Below, piece after piece: positions 16,618 to 25,769 of a DNA stretch of 64,000 nt. The stretch's first letter is position 1; each line of letters begins with the position of its first letter. The notes beneath the pieces were generated by a model that worked only from the letters and a program-made list of their open reading frames with translations, made no database searches and was not told the origin of the DNA. The stretch is taken from the NCBI RefSeq assembly GCF_001580455.1, contig NZ_CP010951.1:1984001-2048000 (forward strand). The letters run 5' to 3'. The DNA comes from Ramlibacter tataouinensis. GTDB taxonomy: Bacteria; Pseudomonadota; Gammaproteobacteria; Burkholderiales; Burkholderiaceae_C. Both the position numbers and the translations under genes were made by a program.

Positions 16618-16974
16618 ATGCTCAAGCTCATCGTCAAGTGGCTGTTGCTGGCCTCGGCGCTGCTGTTCGTCGCCTACGTCTACAAGGGCGTGGAAGTCAG
16701 CAGCTTCGGCGCGGCCATGGGCGCCGCCTTCGTGATCGGGCTGCTCAACACCGTGGTGCGGCCGATCCTGGTGCTCCTGACGCTGCCGGTCACGCTGGTC
16801 ACGGTGGGCCTGTTTCTTTTCATCATCAACGCGTTCATGTTCTGGGCGGCTGCCCAGGTGCTCGACGGCTTCGGCGTGCGCGACTTTGCCGCGGCGCTGG
16901 TCGGCTCGCTCATCTATTCGGTGCTGGGCGTGGTGATCGAGTCAGCGCTCGAGCGTCTGTTCTCTAAGGAGTGA
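16618..16974 (+). CDS. Phage-holin-4 (YvlD-like) family small membrane protein
   Basis: 118 residues with four predicted membrane segments. MLKLIVKWLLLASALLFVAY opens the protein and VLLTLPVTLVTVGLFLFIIN is the family hallmark. The family name is historical; this is a chromosomal YvlD-type protein and there is no prophage context. Function unknown, perhaps envelope stress. The 3' end overlaps the convergent M48 protease gene by 33 bp. The start has no ribosome-binding site but sits directly after an inverted repeat with a -10-like core. Confidence 0.85.
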   Translation: MLKLIVKWLLLASALLFVAYVYKGVEVSSFGAAMGAAFVIGLLNTVVRPILVLLTLPVTLVTVGLFLFIINAFMFWAAAQVLDGFGVRDFAAALVGSLIYSVLGVVIESALERLFSKE

Positions 16975-18432
16975 GGCCACCTGGCGGGCGCGGGCGTCGA
17001 TGATCGACGCCTCGATGTGGTCGCGCGCGCCCGGGGGCGCCTTGCGCGCCAGTTCCTGCGCCGCCCGGAAGCGGTCCATCGCCGCCTGGTAGTCCAGGCG
17101 CGCCACATTCGCCTCGGCTTCCGCGCGGATCGCCCGCAGCGTCTGGCCCTGGGCGTTGTAGGCCTGCGCCAGCAATTCCCACGCCGGGGCATCCTTGGGA
17201 TGCAGCGCCACCCAGGTCTGCAGGCGTTGCCCGGCGTCGGCGGCCCGGCCGTTGCTGATGCGCGCCTGCGAAGACAGGATCAACTCGGGGCGGCGGTCCC
17301 CGCCATCGAGCGCCGCGGCACGGGTCGGGTCACCCGCCTGCAGGGTGAGCTCGGCGGCCAGCAGCGTGGCCTGGCGCGAGGCCTCGGGATCGCCCGCGGT
17401 GGCCTGGGCCAGCCGGCGCAGCAGGGCGGCCGCGCCGGCGTTGTCGCGCAATTTCGCGCTGGCCAGCGCCGCCGCGTACAGCGCGCCCGCCTGCCGCGCC
17501 GGATTGCCCTGCTGCAGCGCGTCCTCGGCGAGGAAGCTGCGCAGCACATCCACGCCCGGGTTCGACAGCACTTTCGCGCGCCCGGCCATCAGCGCATGCA
17601 CCATGTCCGGCTGGGGCGGCGTCGCGCTGCGCTGCAGCGAGATGCGCGACTGCATGTCGGCGATGCGCTCGACGGTCATCGGGTGGGTGCGCAGGTAGGG
17701 GAACGAACCGGTGTCGTTCAGGCGCGAAGCCTGCTGCAGCTTGTCGAACATGCCCACGAAGCCCTGCGGATCGAAGCCCGCCTGGCCGGCCACGGAGAAG
17801 CCCACGCGGTCGGCCTCACGCTCCATGTCGCGCGAGAAATTCAGCTGGTTCTGCATGGCCAGCGCCTGGCCGCCGACGATCGCTGCCTGCGCCGCATCCG
17901 GGCTGCGGCTGGCGGCGGCGGCGCCCAGGATCATGGCGCCCAGCAACAGGGGCCACTGCTTGTTCTGCTGGGCCATCATGCGCGCGATGTGCCGCTGCGT
18001 CACGTGGCTCAGTTCGTGCGCCAGCACCGAGGCCAGCTCGTCGCGCGTGACGGTCGCGCTTATCAGGCCGAGGTGCAGGCCCATCCAGCCGCCCGGCAGG
18101 GCGAAGGCGTTGATGGTGCGGTCCTTGCCCAGCAGCACTTCCCAGGCGAAACGCTCGTCGAGCTCGGGTGCCAGCTCGCCGCGCGCACGGGCGCCGGCCA
18201 GCAGCCGCGTCCAGAGGCTCAGCACGTACTCGTCCAGCACCGGGTCTTCGATGAAGTCGGGGTCGCGATAGAGCTCGCGCGCGATCCGCTCGCCCAGCTT
18301 GCGCTCGGCGCTGACGGTCATGTCGGCGCCCTCACCCAGGCTCGGCAACTGGGCGCGTGCCGGCAGGCACGCCATCACCGCGGCCAGCACCAGCGGCAAG
18401 ACCTTGCAGCGGAGGGTGGTTGCGGCGATCAA
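16942..18432 (-). CDS. M48 family periplasmic metalloprotease with TPR domain (BepA/YfgC-like)
   Basis: About 496 residues. A Sec signal peptide (VLPLVLAAVMACLPARA) is followed by the M48 peptidase domain with zinc motif LAHELSHVTQRHIARMM and third ligand in SRDMEREADRVG, then a C-terminal helical TPR region (about residues 300-480). This is the BepA architecture: quality control of outer-membrane proteins such as LptD and BAM substrates (family knowledge). The start is taken as TTG 18432, which overlaps the TGA of the upstream TfpZ-like gene (TTGA); it gives a proper signal peptide, while upstream codons would place it inside that gene. The 3' end overlaps the holin-family gene by 33 bp. Confidence 0.88.
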   Translation of the reverse strand: MIAATTLRCKVLPLVLAAVMACLPARAQLPSLGEGADMTVSAERKLGERIARELYRDPDFIEDPVLDEYVLSLWTRLLAGARARGELAPELDERFAWEVLLGKDRTINAFALPGGWMGLHLGLISATVTRDELASVLAHELSHVTQRHIARMMAQQNKQWPLLLGAMILGAAAASRSPDAAQAAIVGGQALAMQNQLNFSRDMEREADRVGFSVAGQAGFDPQGFVGMFDKLQQASRLNDTGSFPYLRTHPMTVERIADMQSRISLQRSATPPQPDMVHALMAGRAKVLSNPGVDVLRSFLAEDALQQGNPARQAGALYAAALASAKLRDNAGAAALLRRLAQATAGDPEASRQATLLAAELTLQAGDPTRAAALDGGDRRPELILSSQARISNGRAADAGQRLQTWVALHPKDAPAWELLAQAYNAQGQTLRAIRAEAEANVARLDYQAAMDRFRAAQELARKAPPGARDHIEASIIDARARQVASLLREQTLER

Positions 18433-19187
18433 TACGGGTCCAGCGGGACGAAGCCGACGATCTCGGCGCTGCGCGGGTCGAGCAGGGCGGTCCAGAAAAA
18501 GGCGCGCGAGACCATCGGCAGGTACAGCGTGTTGGCGGCGTCCCGACCCGCTTTGCGCAGCGCCACGTCGATGAGGCCGGCCTGCGCCGGTTTCAGCTTG
18601 CGCAACTGCTCCACGGGCCGGGCGGCAGCGGTCACCCGCTGCCGCGCCGCTTCGTAAGGTTGCCACAGATCGGGCCGCGCGCCCAGAGGCGTGCCATCCA
18701 GTGCCTGGACCGTGGCCTCGAAGCCTTCCTTGGCGTCACGGAAGGGGCGCACCGCCAGCAGTGTCGGTCCCGACCAGGGGTCGGCCTGGATGCCGGCGGG
18801 TGTCTGCGGCCGCAGTTCATCGGGAATGTCGATGGCGTGGACCACGCGCACGCGGTCGAACTCGAACACCAGGTGAACCGGCCGCGCCGCGGCCACCGTC
18901 CACAGGCCGTAGGCCAGGGCGGCGAGCTGGATGCAGGCGACCACGGAAAAATCGAGCAGGAGCAGGCGCCTGGGCTTGGCCCGGTTGAAGATGGCCAGCG
19001 TGATCAGGGGCCCGAGGATCACGTCGACGGTCGTGACCAGCAGGAACAGCTCGCGCCCGCCGGAGACCTCCCGGTACGGGTAGGGATACCAGACCGCAAA
19101 CACCAGCAGCGCCGCCGCCGCCGCGATGCACAAACTGATGGCCAGGTGCAGGCCGCTGGCCCGCGCACGTTCCTTCCACTGAAGCAT
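18429..19187 (-). CDS. TfpX/TfpZ-family type IV pilin accessory protein
   Basis: 252 residues from ATG 19187 (MLQWKERARASGLHLAISL), chosen because it matches the short N-terminus of the family; the frame is open upstream to 19247. There are four membrane segments in the first half, with VDVILGPLITLAIFNRAKPR and the LLDFSVVACIQLAALAYGLW phrase typical of TfpX/TfpZ. The C-terminal half is periplasmic, with PVHLVFEFDRVRVVHAIDIP. In Pseudomonas and Comamonadaceae these proteins assist assembly of specific, often modified PilA variants. Here it sits near a PglL-like gene and 16 kb from pilA. Its stop overlaps the protease start (TTGA). Confidence 0.8.
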   Translation of the reverse strand: MLQWKERARASGLHLAISLCIAAAAALLVFAVWYPYPYREVSGGRELFLLVTTVDVILGPLITLAIFNRAKPRRLLLLDFSVVACIQLAALAYGLWTVAAARPVHLVFEFDRVRVVHAIDIPDELRPQTPAGIQADPWSGPTLLAVRPFRDAKEGFEATVQALDGTPLGARPDLWQPYEAARQRVTAAARPVEQLRKLKPAQAGLIDVALRKAGRDAANTLYLPMVSRAFFWTALLDPRSAEIVGFVPLDPY

Positions 19188-19257
19188 GACCGTATGATGC
19201 CCGAGCCGGGTGAAGGTCTCGTAAATAGTCGACCCCGGCGCGGACATTCAGGAACTT

Positions 19258-19734
19258 ATGAGTTCACTTACTCACTTCGACGCCCAGGGACAGGCGCACA
19301 TGGTCGACGTCGGCGCCAAGCCGGCGACGCACCGCGTCGCCATCGCCAGCGGCCATATCCAGATGCGGCCCGAAACGCTGGCGCTGATCGAGTCGGGCAC
19401 CGCGAAGAAGGGTGACGTGCTGGGGGTGGCCCGCATCGCCGGCATCCAGGCGTGCAAGAAGACCAGCGAGCTGATTCCGCTGTGCCATCCGCTGGCGCTG
19501 ACGCGGGTGGCGCTCGATTTCAGCATCGACCGCGCCGCCAGCCGCGTGGGCTGCACCGCCACGGTGGAAACCGTCGGCCCCACCGGCGTCGAGATGGAAG
19601 CCCTCACTGCCGTGCAGGTGGCGCTGCTCACCGTCTACGACATGTGCAAGGCGGTGGACCGCGGCATGGTGATCGGCGACGTGCGTGTGCGCGAAAAGCA
19701 CGGCGGCAAGTCGGGCAGCTTCGTCAATCCTTGA
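19258..19734 (+). CDS. moaC: Cyclic pyranopterin monophosphate synthase
   Basis: With MoaA, converts GTP to cyclic pyranopterin monophosphate, the first committed step to molybdopterin. 158 residues, the normal length. Hallmarks visible: MVDVGAKPATHRVAIASGHI, the GIQACKKTSELIPLCHPLAL active-site segment with the conserved KKT and LCHPL, the GPTGVEMEALTAVQVALLTV helix, and KAVDRGMVIGDVRVREKHGG near the C-terminus. It stands alone among pilus and glycan genes, divergent from the TfpZ-like gene, and its 3' end overlaps the O-antigen-ligase-like gene by 11 bp. Confidence 0.96.
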   Translation: MSSLTHFDAQGQAHMVDVGAKPATHRVAIASGHIQMRPETLALIESGTAKKGDVLGVARIAGIQACKKTSELIPLCHPLALTRVALDFSIDRAASRVGCTATVETVGPTGVEMEALTAVQVALLTVYDMCKAVDRGMVIGDVRVREKHGGKSGSFVNP

Positions 19735-21385
19735 GTGCAGACGGCGCCGCGGCAGGCCGCAGCCCGCGCTCGCGCGCCCATTCGGCGTGCTCTTTCGGGA
19801 AGGCGGCGCGGAAGCGGATCAAATGGGCGAGCGCGACCTCGTCCTTCTTCAGCAGCGTGGCGCTTTCGATCACCTTCTCGACCACGCGCGCTTCGGGCGA
19901 GTAGTGCAGCAGTTCCAGCGCCGTGTCGTAGGTCCACTGCGCATTGGCCCGGGTCAGGGGCGTGAGGGTGAGTTCGGCAAAGCGCACATGGCCGCTGAAC
20001 AGGCGTGATGCGCGGGCTTCCGCCAGCGGATCGGCGCGGTATTGCGGTGCGCGCGCCTCGGGCGCCAGGTAGATCTGGCTGATGCGGTGGTAGTCCCAGG
20101 CGGCGTAGGCCAGCGCCGCCAGCGCGCAGCCGGCGCCCACCGCGCTGGCAATGGCGCCGCGCGCGCCCGGCTGGCGCGCCGGTTCGCGCCCGGGCCACAG
20201 CAGGCCCAGCGCCAGCCCGAAGGCCAGCTGGAAGGGGCCATACCAGAGCGGGTACTCGAGCAGGCTGTGCAGCAGGATGGCAAAAACCACCGACAGTGCC
20301 AACTGGCGCGACGGATCGGTCTCGCGCCAGGGGGCCAGGCGCAGCAGCGCCCAGACCAGCGCGCCGCACGCGATCACGGCAACCGGCAGTCCCAGCTCCA
20401 CCGCCAGGTGCAGGGGCAGGCTGTGGCCGTTGTCCAGGATGTCGCAAAAGCGCGCGCCCTGGTACAGGGTGATGTAGTGCGCGTAGTCGAGTTCGCCCCA
20501 GCCCCAGCCGGCCCAGGGATGCTGGCCGATCAGGTGCATCACGTTGGACCACAGCACGCGGCGGCCCGCGCAGCCGTCATTGCCGCCGAAACGCGCGAAC
20601 ACGCTGGGGCCGCTGACGCCCCAGTAGTTGGCCAGCAGCCAGGGCAGCGCCACCGCGGCCACCGCATAGACGGCCAGGCCCAGGCCGGCCAGGCCCAGCA
20701 CCTGCCGGCGGGCGGGTCCGCGCCACAGCGCGGCGAGCGCCAGCACGGCGACCCACTCCAGGGCGCCGGTGCGCGAGGCGGAAGCGGCGCTGCCGGCGGC
20801 GAGCAGGACCATGGGCAGCATGGCGCGGCGCCAGTCCCAGCCGCTGCGCACGAACCACAGCAGCGCGGCCAGACCGATCGCCATCAGGGACGCGAGCTGG
20901 TTGCGCTGGCGCAGGTTGCCGTAGGCCTCGCCGAGCGGCGCCTGGCTGACCCAGGGCGAGAAGGCCTGGCCGGCGCCGAAGTACTGCAGCAGCGCGATCA
21001 CGCTGCTCACCAGCGCGGCCAGCAGCCAGGCGGCGGCGATGGCGCGCGCGAACTCGCGGCGCGCGTCGCCATCGCCATGGGCGACACCGGCCATGGCGAC
21101 GACCAGCACCAGTCCGCCGAGGAAGGCCAGCGTGTCCAGCGCGGGCAGCGAACGCGCCGCGGTGAGCAGGGCGGCCAGCGCCAGCCACAGGGCCGGCGGA
21201 AAGCGCGGCGTGGTCCAGGCGCGCATCGCGCACAGCAACGCCGCGCAGGTCGCCGTGGCCAGCCACGGCTGCACCGACACGGACGGGCCTCCGGCCACCG
21301 GATTGATCCAGGGATAGAAGACGCAGAGCAGCCAGACGAGGGAGACGGCTCGCGGCGGGCTCATGCCCGATGCCATGGGGTTCAC
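19724..21385 (-). CDS. PglL/TfpO-type O-oligosaccharyltransferase (O-antigen ligase family)
   Basis: 553 residues from GTG 21385, chosen because it overlaps the upstream TGA as GTGA (21382-21385) and reads into MASGMSPPRAVSLVWLL. About 11-12 membrane segments. A large periplasmic loop holds the Wzy/WaaL signature region WAGWGWGELDYAHYITLYQG and DNGHSLPLHLAVELGLPVAV with the catalytic-type His. A C-terminal soluble domain (about residues 440-553, DYHRISQIYLAPEARAPQYR) matches the Wzy_C_2 extension seen in PglL enzymes that glycosylate pilins. I therefore favour pilin O-glycosylation over O-antigen ligation; the TfpZ gene nearby and pilA at 35.5 kb support this. An O-antigen polymerase role remains possible. 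Confidence 0.82.
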   Translation of the reverse strand: MNPMASGMSPPRAVSLVWLLCVFYPWINPVAGGPSVSVQPWLATATCAALLCAMRAWTTPRFPPALWLALAALLTAARSLPALDTLAFLGGLVLVVAMAGVAHGDGDARREFARAIAAAWLLAALVSSVIALLQYFGAGQAFSPWVSQAPLGEAYGNLRQRNQLASLMAIGLAALLWFVRSGWDWRRAMLPMVLLAAGSAASASRTGALEWVAVLALAALWRGPARRQVLGLAGLGLAVYAVAAVALPWLLANYWGVSGPSVFARFGGNDGCAGRRVLWSNVMHLIGQHPWAGWGWGELDYAHYITLYQGARFCDILDNGHSLPLHLAVELGLPVAVIACGALVWALLRLAPWRETDPSRQLALSVVFAILLHSLLEYPLWYGPFQLAFGLALGLLWPGREPARQPGARGAIASAVGAGCALAALAYAAWDYHRISQIYLAPEARAPQYRADPLAEARASRLFSGHVRFAELTLTPLTRANAQWTYDTALELLHYSPEARVVEKVIESATLLKKDEVALAHLIRFRAAFPKEHAEWARERGLRPAAAPSALKD

Positions 21386-22590
21386 GTCGGCGCCGGCTCC
21401 ATGGGCCCGATCAGCCGGGTTTCGACGCTGGCCGGGTCGTGCCGCCACGCCTGCCAGCTCTGGTCCACCACCTGCGCGAATTTGCGCTGGAAGCGCTCTT
21501 CGCCGAAGCGCTCGGCCCATTCGCGGCAGGCGTGCGGGTCGAAGGCCGATCCCATCGCCTCGAAGTCCTGCACCGCCTGCGCCAGCGCGGCGGCGCTCTG
21601 TTCATTGAAATACAGGCCGGTGGGCTGGGGCGCGCCGCCGGCGCGCACCGTTTCCAGCGAGCCGCCGGCGCCATAGGCAATCACCGGCGTGCCGCAGGCC
21701 TGGGCCTCGATCGGCGAGATGCCGAAATCCTCGTAGGCGGCGAACAGGAAAGCGCGCGCCGCCTGCAGGTGCCGCTCGACCGCCTCGGCCGGCTGCCAGC
21801 CCATCAGCTCCACGTTGGGCGGGCACATCGCGCGCAGCCGGGGCATCTCGGGGCCGTCGCCGATCACCACCAGCTTGCGCGAAGGCAGGCTGCGGAAGGC
21901 TTCCAGCATGAGGTCGATCCGCTTGTAGTTCACCAGCCGCGAGACGGTGACGTAGTGGTCGGCCTTCTGCGCGGAAAAGCCGAAGCGGTGCGTGGCCACC
22001 GGCGGGTACAGCACCTTGGCCGGCCGGCGGTAGGCGCGCCAGATGCGGCGCTGCACATGGCGCGAGTTGGCCAGGAACAGGTCGACGTTGTGGCTGGTCT
22101 GGCGGTCCCAGACGCGCAGCCGGTGGAAGATGTAGCGCGCCAGCGAGCCCTTCAACCCGCGCTGCAGGCCGTAGTCGGCCAGGTACTGGTGGTGCAGGTC
22201 CCAGGCGTAGCGCATGGGCGAGTGCACGTAGCTGATGTGCAGCTGCTCGCCGGTGGTGAGCACGCCCTTGGCGAAGGCATGCGAGCTGGACACGATCAGG
22301 TCGGCGCCGCGCAGGTCGTGCGTCTCGACCGCCAGTGGCGTGACCGGCAGGTAGTTCCAGAAGCGGCTGCGCGCCCCGGGCGCCTTCTGCAGGAAGGTGG
22401 TGCGGATCGGGATGCCGCCGAACTTGCGGCGGTCGGCGTCCTTCAGGAAGTCGATGGTCGCGAACAGGGTCTGGCCGGGCACGGCGCCGAGCATGGCGCG
22501 CACCACATCTTCCGAGCCTCCCCATTCGGTCAGCCACTCGTGGACATAGGCAATTTGCTGCGCTGGCAGAGGGTGGGCGGCGGAAGGCAT
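21382..22590 (-). CDS. Glycosyltransferase family 4
   Basis: 402 residues from ATG 22590. The GT-B fold has an N-terminal acceptor domain (QQIAYVHEWLTEWGGSEDVV, with the GGSE loop) and a C-terminal donor domain with VSRLVNYKRIDLMLEAFRSL, VIGDGPEMPRLRAM and the EX7E-type motif region ARAFLFAAYEDFGISPIEAQ plus GTPVIAYGAGGSLETV. It resembles WbaZ/mannosyltransferase-like enzymes with a retained HSPMRYAWDLHHQYL segment, common in capsule and O-chain loci. The sugar cannot be assigned. It overlaps the downstream PglL-like gene (GTGA), tying this enzyme to the ligase, and is divergent from the next glycosyltransferase. Confidence 0.88.
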   Translation of the reverse strand: MPSAAHPLPAQQIAYVHEWLTEWGGSEDVVRAMLGAVPGQTLFATIDFLKDADRRKFGGIPIRTTFLQKAPGARSRFWNYLPVTPLAVETHDLRGADLIVSSSHAFAKGVLTTGEQLHISYVHSPMRYAWDLHHQYLADYGLQRGLKGSLARYIFHRLRVWDRQTSHNVDLFLANSRHVQRRIWRAYRRPAKVLYPPVATHRFGFSAQKADHYVTVSRLVNYKRIDLMLEAFRSLPSRKLVVIGDGPEMPRLRAMCPPNVELMGWQPAEAVERHLQAARAFLFAAYEDFGISPIEAQACGTPVIAYGAGGSLETVRAGGAPQPTGLYFNEQSAAALAQAVQDFEAMGSAFDPHACREWAERFGEERFQRKFAQVVDQSWQAWRHDPASVETRLIGPMEPAPT

Positions 22591-22668
22591 CGGTCGCGAT
22601 GCTACCCGACCAGCGGTATAGTGCTCGCCCAGAGGAAGATCGGGGTGCATCGAGGTGCGTGAACTAGC

Positions 22669-23925
22669 GTGAATATCGTCATTGTCGCGTCCTTGTATGC
22701 GCCTCACGGCGGCGGCGGCGCCGAACTGGTCGCGCAGAACCAGGCGGAAGGCTTTGCCGCCCGTGGTCACACGGTGCATGTGCTGACACTCGGCGAACCC
22801 GGGAGCGGAACGCAGCACACGACGCTCAACGGCGTCCATGTGATACGGATCGGCATTCGCAATCTGTACCTTCCGTTCACATCCCATCCCAGCGCGTGGA
22901 CACGGGTGGCCTGGCACACGCGCGATATCTACAACGCCCCCGCGGCACAACTCGCATGCGCGCAGCTCGCCGAATTGCGCCCGGACATCGTGGTCTGCCA
23001 CAACGTGTACGGCTGGAGTGCAGCGATTTGGCGGGCGATCAAGTCGCAGGGGCTGCCGATCGTGCAAGTGCTGCATGACCAGTACCTGCGCTGCGTTCGG
23101 TCCAACATGTTCAAGGACCAAAGATGCGTGACGCCCTGCGCGTCGTGCCGGCTCGTGCGGCTGCCGCATCGTGGCCTGTCACGCTTGCCGGACGCCGTGG
23201 TCGGCGTCAGCCGCTATGTGATCGACAGCCACATCGAGGATGGCTTCTTCCAGAGCGTGCCCGTGCGCACGCACATCCACAACGCGAGCCACTTGGATAC
23301 GCGCTCGCGTCCGACTCCGCCGCTCGACGTCCCTGATATCGTATACGGGTTCATCGGCACGCTCACTGCCAACAAGGGCATCGAGCCTTTGCTGTCGGCC
23401 TTCCATTCCGTGGCCCGGCCGCACTGGCGACTTCGCGTGGCGGGCACGGGACCTCCCGGATTCGTCGAGCGCTTACGTGCCGACCATGCGGACTCGCGCA
23501 TTGAGTTCCTGGGGCGGCAGGACCCGGCCAGCTTCTACCTGGGGCTCGACGCCACCGTCGTCCCTTCGCTGTGGAACGACACGTTTCCCAGTGTGGTTTT
23601 CGAGTCGCTGATCCACGGAAGGCCCGTCATCGGCGCCCGCAGGGGCGGCATCCCCGAAATTGTGGAGGATGGGCTCTCCGGGATACTCTACGAGCCCGAT
23701 GACACAGAGGGGCTGGAAGGCGCCTTGGTTCGCTTTGCGGCAGATATCCGCGGATGGCGATCGCGCCAGGCTGCCATCAAGGCGCTGTCGGCGCCGCGGT
23801 ACTGCGATCGGGAGGACTGGATCACACGTTGGGAGTCGCTGTGTCGACAGGTCATAGAAGACGCACCGGGCACCCCAACCCGGAGCCAAGTCAGCGGTCA
23901 ACCGCCCGACGGCAAGCGCCTGTAG
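22669..23925 (+). CDS. Glycosyltransferase family 4
   Basis: 418 residues from GTG 22669 (MNIVIVASLYAPHGGGGAEL). The N-terminal GT-B domain has the GGGAE acceptor loop, followed by a Cys-rich insertion (RCVTPCASCRLVRLPHRGL) like that of EpsD-type and other GT4 enzymes. The C-terminal domain has VYGFIGTLTANKGIEPLLSA, RVAGTGPPG, and the donor-site stretch VVPSLWNDTFPSVVFESLIH with an EX7E-like arrangement. It is the only + strand gene inside the glycan cluster and overlaps the GT2 gene tail to tail by 28 bp. A TATAGT -10-like box lies at 22617-22622. Sugar unknown. Its codon use looks less GC-biased than the flanking housekeeping genes. Confidence 0.85.
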   Translation: MNIVIVASLYAPHGGGGAELVAQNQAEGFAARGHTVHVLTLGEPGSGTQHTTLNGVHVIRIGIRNLYLPFTSHPSAWTRVAWHTRDIYNAPAAQLACAQLAELRPDIVVCHNVYGWSAAIWRAIKSQGLPIVQVLHDQYLRCVRSNMFKDQRCVTPCASCRLVRLPHRGLSRLPDAVVGVSRYVIDSHIEDGFFQSVPVRTHIHNASHLDTRSRPTPPLDVPDIVYGFIGTLTANKGIEPLLSAFHSVARPHWRLRVAGTGPPGFVERLRADHADSRIEFLGRQDPASFYLGLDATVVPSLWNDTFPSVVFESLIHGRPVIGARRGGIPEIVEDGLSGILYEPDDTEGLEGALVRFAADIRGWRSRQAAIKALSAPRYCDREDWITRWESLCRQVIEDAPGTPTRSQVSGQPPDGKRL

Positions 23926-25769
23926 CGCAAGATATCCCAGGTGGTGGCGAGCATCAGATACGGTGTGACTTTTCCCCGTACGGTCATTCGCACGAACAAG
24001 CTGAAAGCCGAGAGCAGGATGCGCAGCCTTGCTCGATCGCTCTGATCGGGCCACAAGATGGAATGGAATTCCGTCCTGTCGATCTTGACCCCCAACTCGG
24101 CGAGGCGGGAAGTGGCGATGTCCGCGTGCATCCATCTTTGCGCCTCTTGCCTGGTGCTCGTGACTTGGTCGGCGTGAATTCGATACCAGAGCAGCGGTTC
24201 CTTGATGTTTTGCATCCGGCCGAGGGTGCCCACCTGGAACCAGAAGTCGTAGTCCTCAGCGTGCCGGCAGGTCGTCCGGTAACGCAGGCCGCGATCGATC
24301 ACGCTGCGTCGAAACATGACGCTCGGGTGCACAAAGCAGGGTCCGATCAGCAACCAGGCGCGGCACTCACGGTCGGAGCGCGGCTTGCGGATGCGGCCCT
24401 GAGATTGCCCGAAGTGGAACGCGTCCGAGCCGCAGATGATCACCTCGGGGTTTGCCTGCAGCAACTTCAGTTGCTTTTCGAGACGATCGGGCTGCGCCAC
24501 GTCATCCGAATCCATTCGGGCTATGAACTCGCCCCGGCAGAGCTCAAGACCCCGGTTCAGCGTGGCAACGACGCCGCGGTTCTCCTGTCTCAAATACCGG
24601 ATGCGGTCGTCGGCCTTGCAAAGATCCTGCGCGATTTCGTGCGTGGCATCGTTGGAGCCGTCGTTGATCAGTAGGAGTTCGAAGTTGCGCTCGGTCTGAT
24701 CGAGGATGGACACGACCGCATCGTGCAGGAACGGCGCGCTGTTGTAGACCGGCATGACCACCGAGATCTTGGGTCGGTGCTCTAGCGTTGTTTCGCCCCT
24801 CGACCTGTGCTTCGCGTCGTCCAGGCGCTTGCCCCGGGCCCGGTGCAGAAAGTCCTTGAAAGCAATATAGGGCTCGAGACAGCGGATCCGCGCAGCAAGG
24901 CTGCCGTTGGAGGCGGCCACATGCATGCCCTTGTAGTAGTCGAGGTAGCGACCAGCGCAGCCTACTTCACGGCACTTCAGTATCTGGGCGTACGAATATC
25001 GCCGCAAAGCTTCCGCAGGCATCTTGTGGTCCCACTTCCTCTTGAATCGGACCATCGACCGGAAGTCGATAGCTCTTTTTGCCCCTCCCTGGTCCCAGTC
25101 GACATGCGTCAATGGGCTGTCCAGGAACGCCCAGCCGCTAGTCTCGAAATGGACACGCAGGAAGAAATCGAGGTCCTGGTGCCTCCTGAGGCTTTCGTCC
25201 CACTGGACCTTGCCCCCCAGCTTTTCCATGTCCACGACATAGGAGGAAGTCTGCGCGATGTCGTCTGAAAACAGCAAGTCGAAGGGACTGGTGCAGGTGT
25301 TGACATCGCGGGAGCGGTTGACCCGAGTGCCGTCGCGGTGGATTACCGCGCCGGCATAGACCGCTGCGCGATCGGTTCTTCTGAGGCATTCTAGGCTGCG
25401 CTCCAAATGCTGGGCGTCCCACCAATCGTCGGAATCCACAAATGCGACGTAGCGTGTGTGCGACGCCCTCATGCCCAGATTCCTGGCGTAGTTCGCGTTG
25501 CCCTGTCTCTGTGTGAACAGAAAATTCGGCCGAATTCCCTTCCAGTCCAGGGACATCGCTGTGCGGCGGCACGCCGCCAGCTCTTCTGGCGATGAGCCGT
25601 TGTCCACGACGTGAATAGCGACCGGCTTGAGTGTCTGGGCGATGATGGAACGAAACAGTCGCTCTGCGAACCCGGAACGGTTGTAGAAGGGAATAACAAC
25701 GCTGACGCCACCGTCGCGCTGTGCGCTTGTCAAGGCGCCGAGTTGCTGATCCCCGACGCTGGCACTCAC
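23898..25769 (-). CDS. Dual-domain glycosyltransferase family 2
   Basis: 623 residues from GTG 25769, which overlaps the upstream TGA as GTGA. Two complete GT-A domains lie in tandem. The first starts GGVSVVIPFYNRSGFAERLF and has the metal-binding motif VAFVDSDDWWDAQHL (DxD = DSD); the second starts PKISVVMPVYNSAPFLHDAV with FIARMDSDDVAQPDRLEKQL. Each is followed by acceptor-site elements (RHQDLDFFLR in the first, RHAEDYDFWFQ in the second). Tandem GT2 proteins often add two sugars in succession or make a disaccharide repeat (family knowledge). It ends the glycan operon and overlaps the convergent GT4 gene by 28 bp. Confidence 0.88.
   Translation of the reverse strand: MSASVGDQQLGALTSAQRDGGVSVVIPFYNRSGFAERLFRSIIAQTLKPVAIHVVDNGSSPEELAACRRTAMSLDWKGIRPNFLFTQRQGNANYARNLGMRASHTRYVAFVDSDDWWDAQHLERSLECLRRTDRAAVYAGAVIHRDGTRVNRSRDVNTCTSPFDLLFSDDIAQTSSYVVDMEKLGGKVQWDESLRRHQDLDFFLRVHFETSGWAFLDSPLTHVDWDQGGAKRAIDFRSMVRFKRKWDHKMPAEALRRYSYAQILKCREVGCAGRYLDYYKGMHVAASNGSLAARIRCLEPYIAFKDFLHRARGKRLDDAKHRSRGETTLEHRPKISVVMPVYNSAPFLHDAVVSILDQTERNFELLLINDGSNDATHEIAQDLCKADDRIRYLRQENRGVVATLNRGLELCRGEFIARMDSDDVAQPDRLEKQLKLLQANPEVIICGSDAFHFGQSQGRIRKPRSDRECRAWLLIGPCFVHPSVMFRRSVIDRGLRYRTTCRHAEDYDFWFQVGTLGRMQNIKEPLLWYRIHADQVTSTRQEAQRWMHADIATSRLAELGVKIDRTEFHSILWPDQSDRARLRILLSAFSLFVRMTVRGKVTPYLMLATTWDILRYRRLPSGG

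Noticed and set aside
16618..16974. Prophage remnant because of the phage-holin name
   Set aside because: The YvlD-type family is chromosomal; no other phage gene, integrase or attachment site is nearby.
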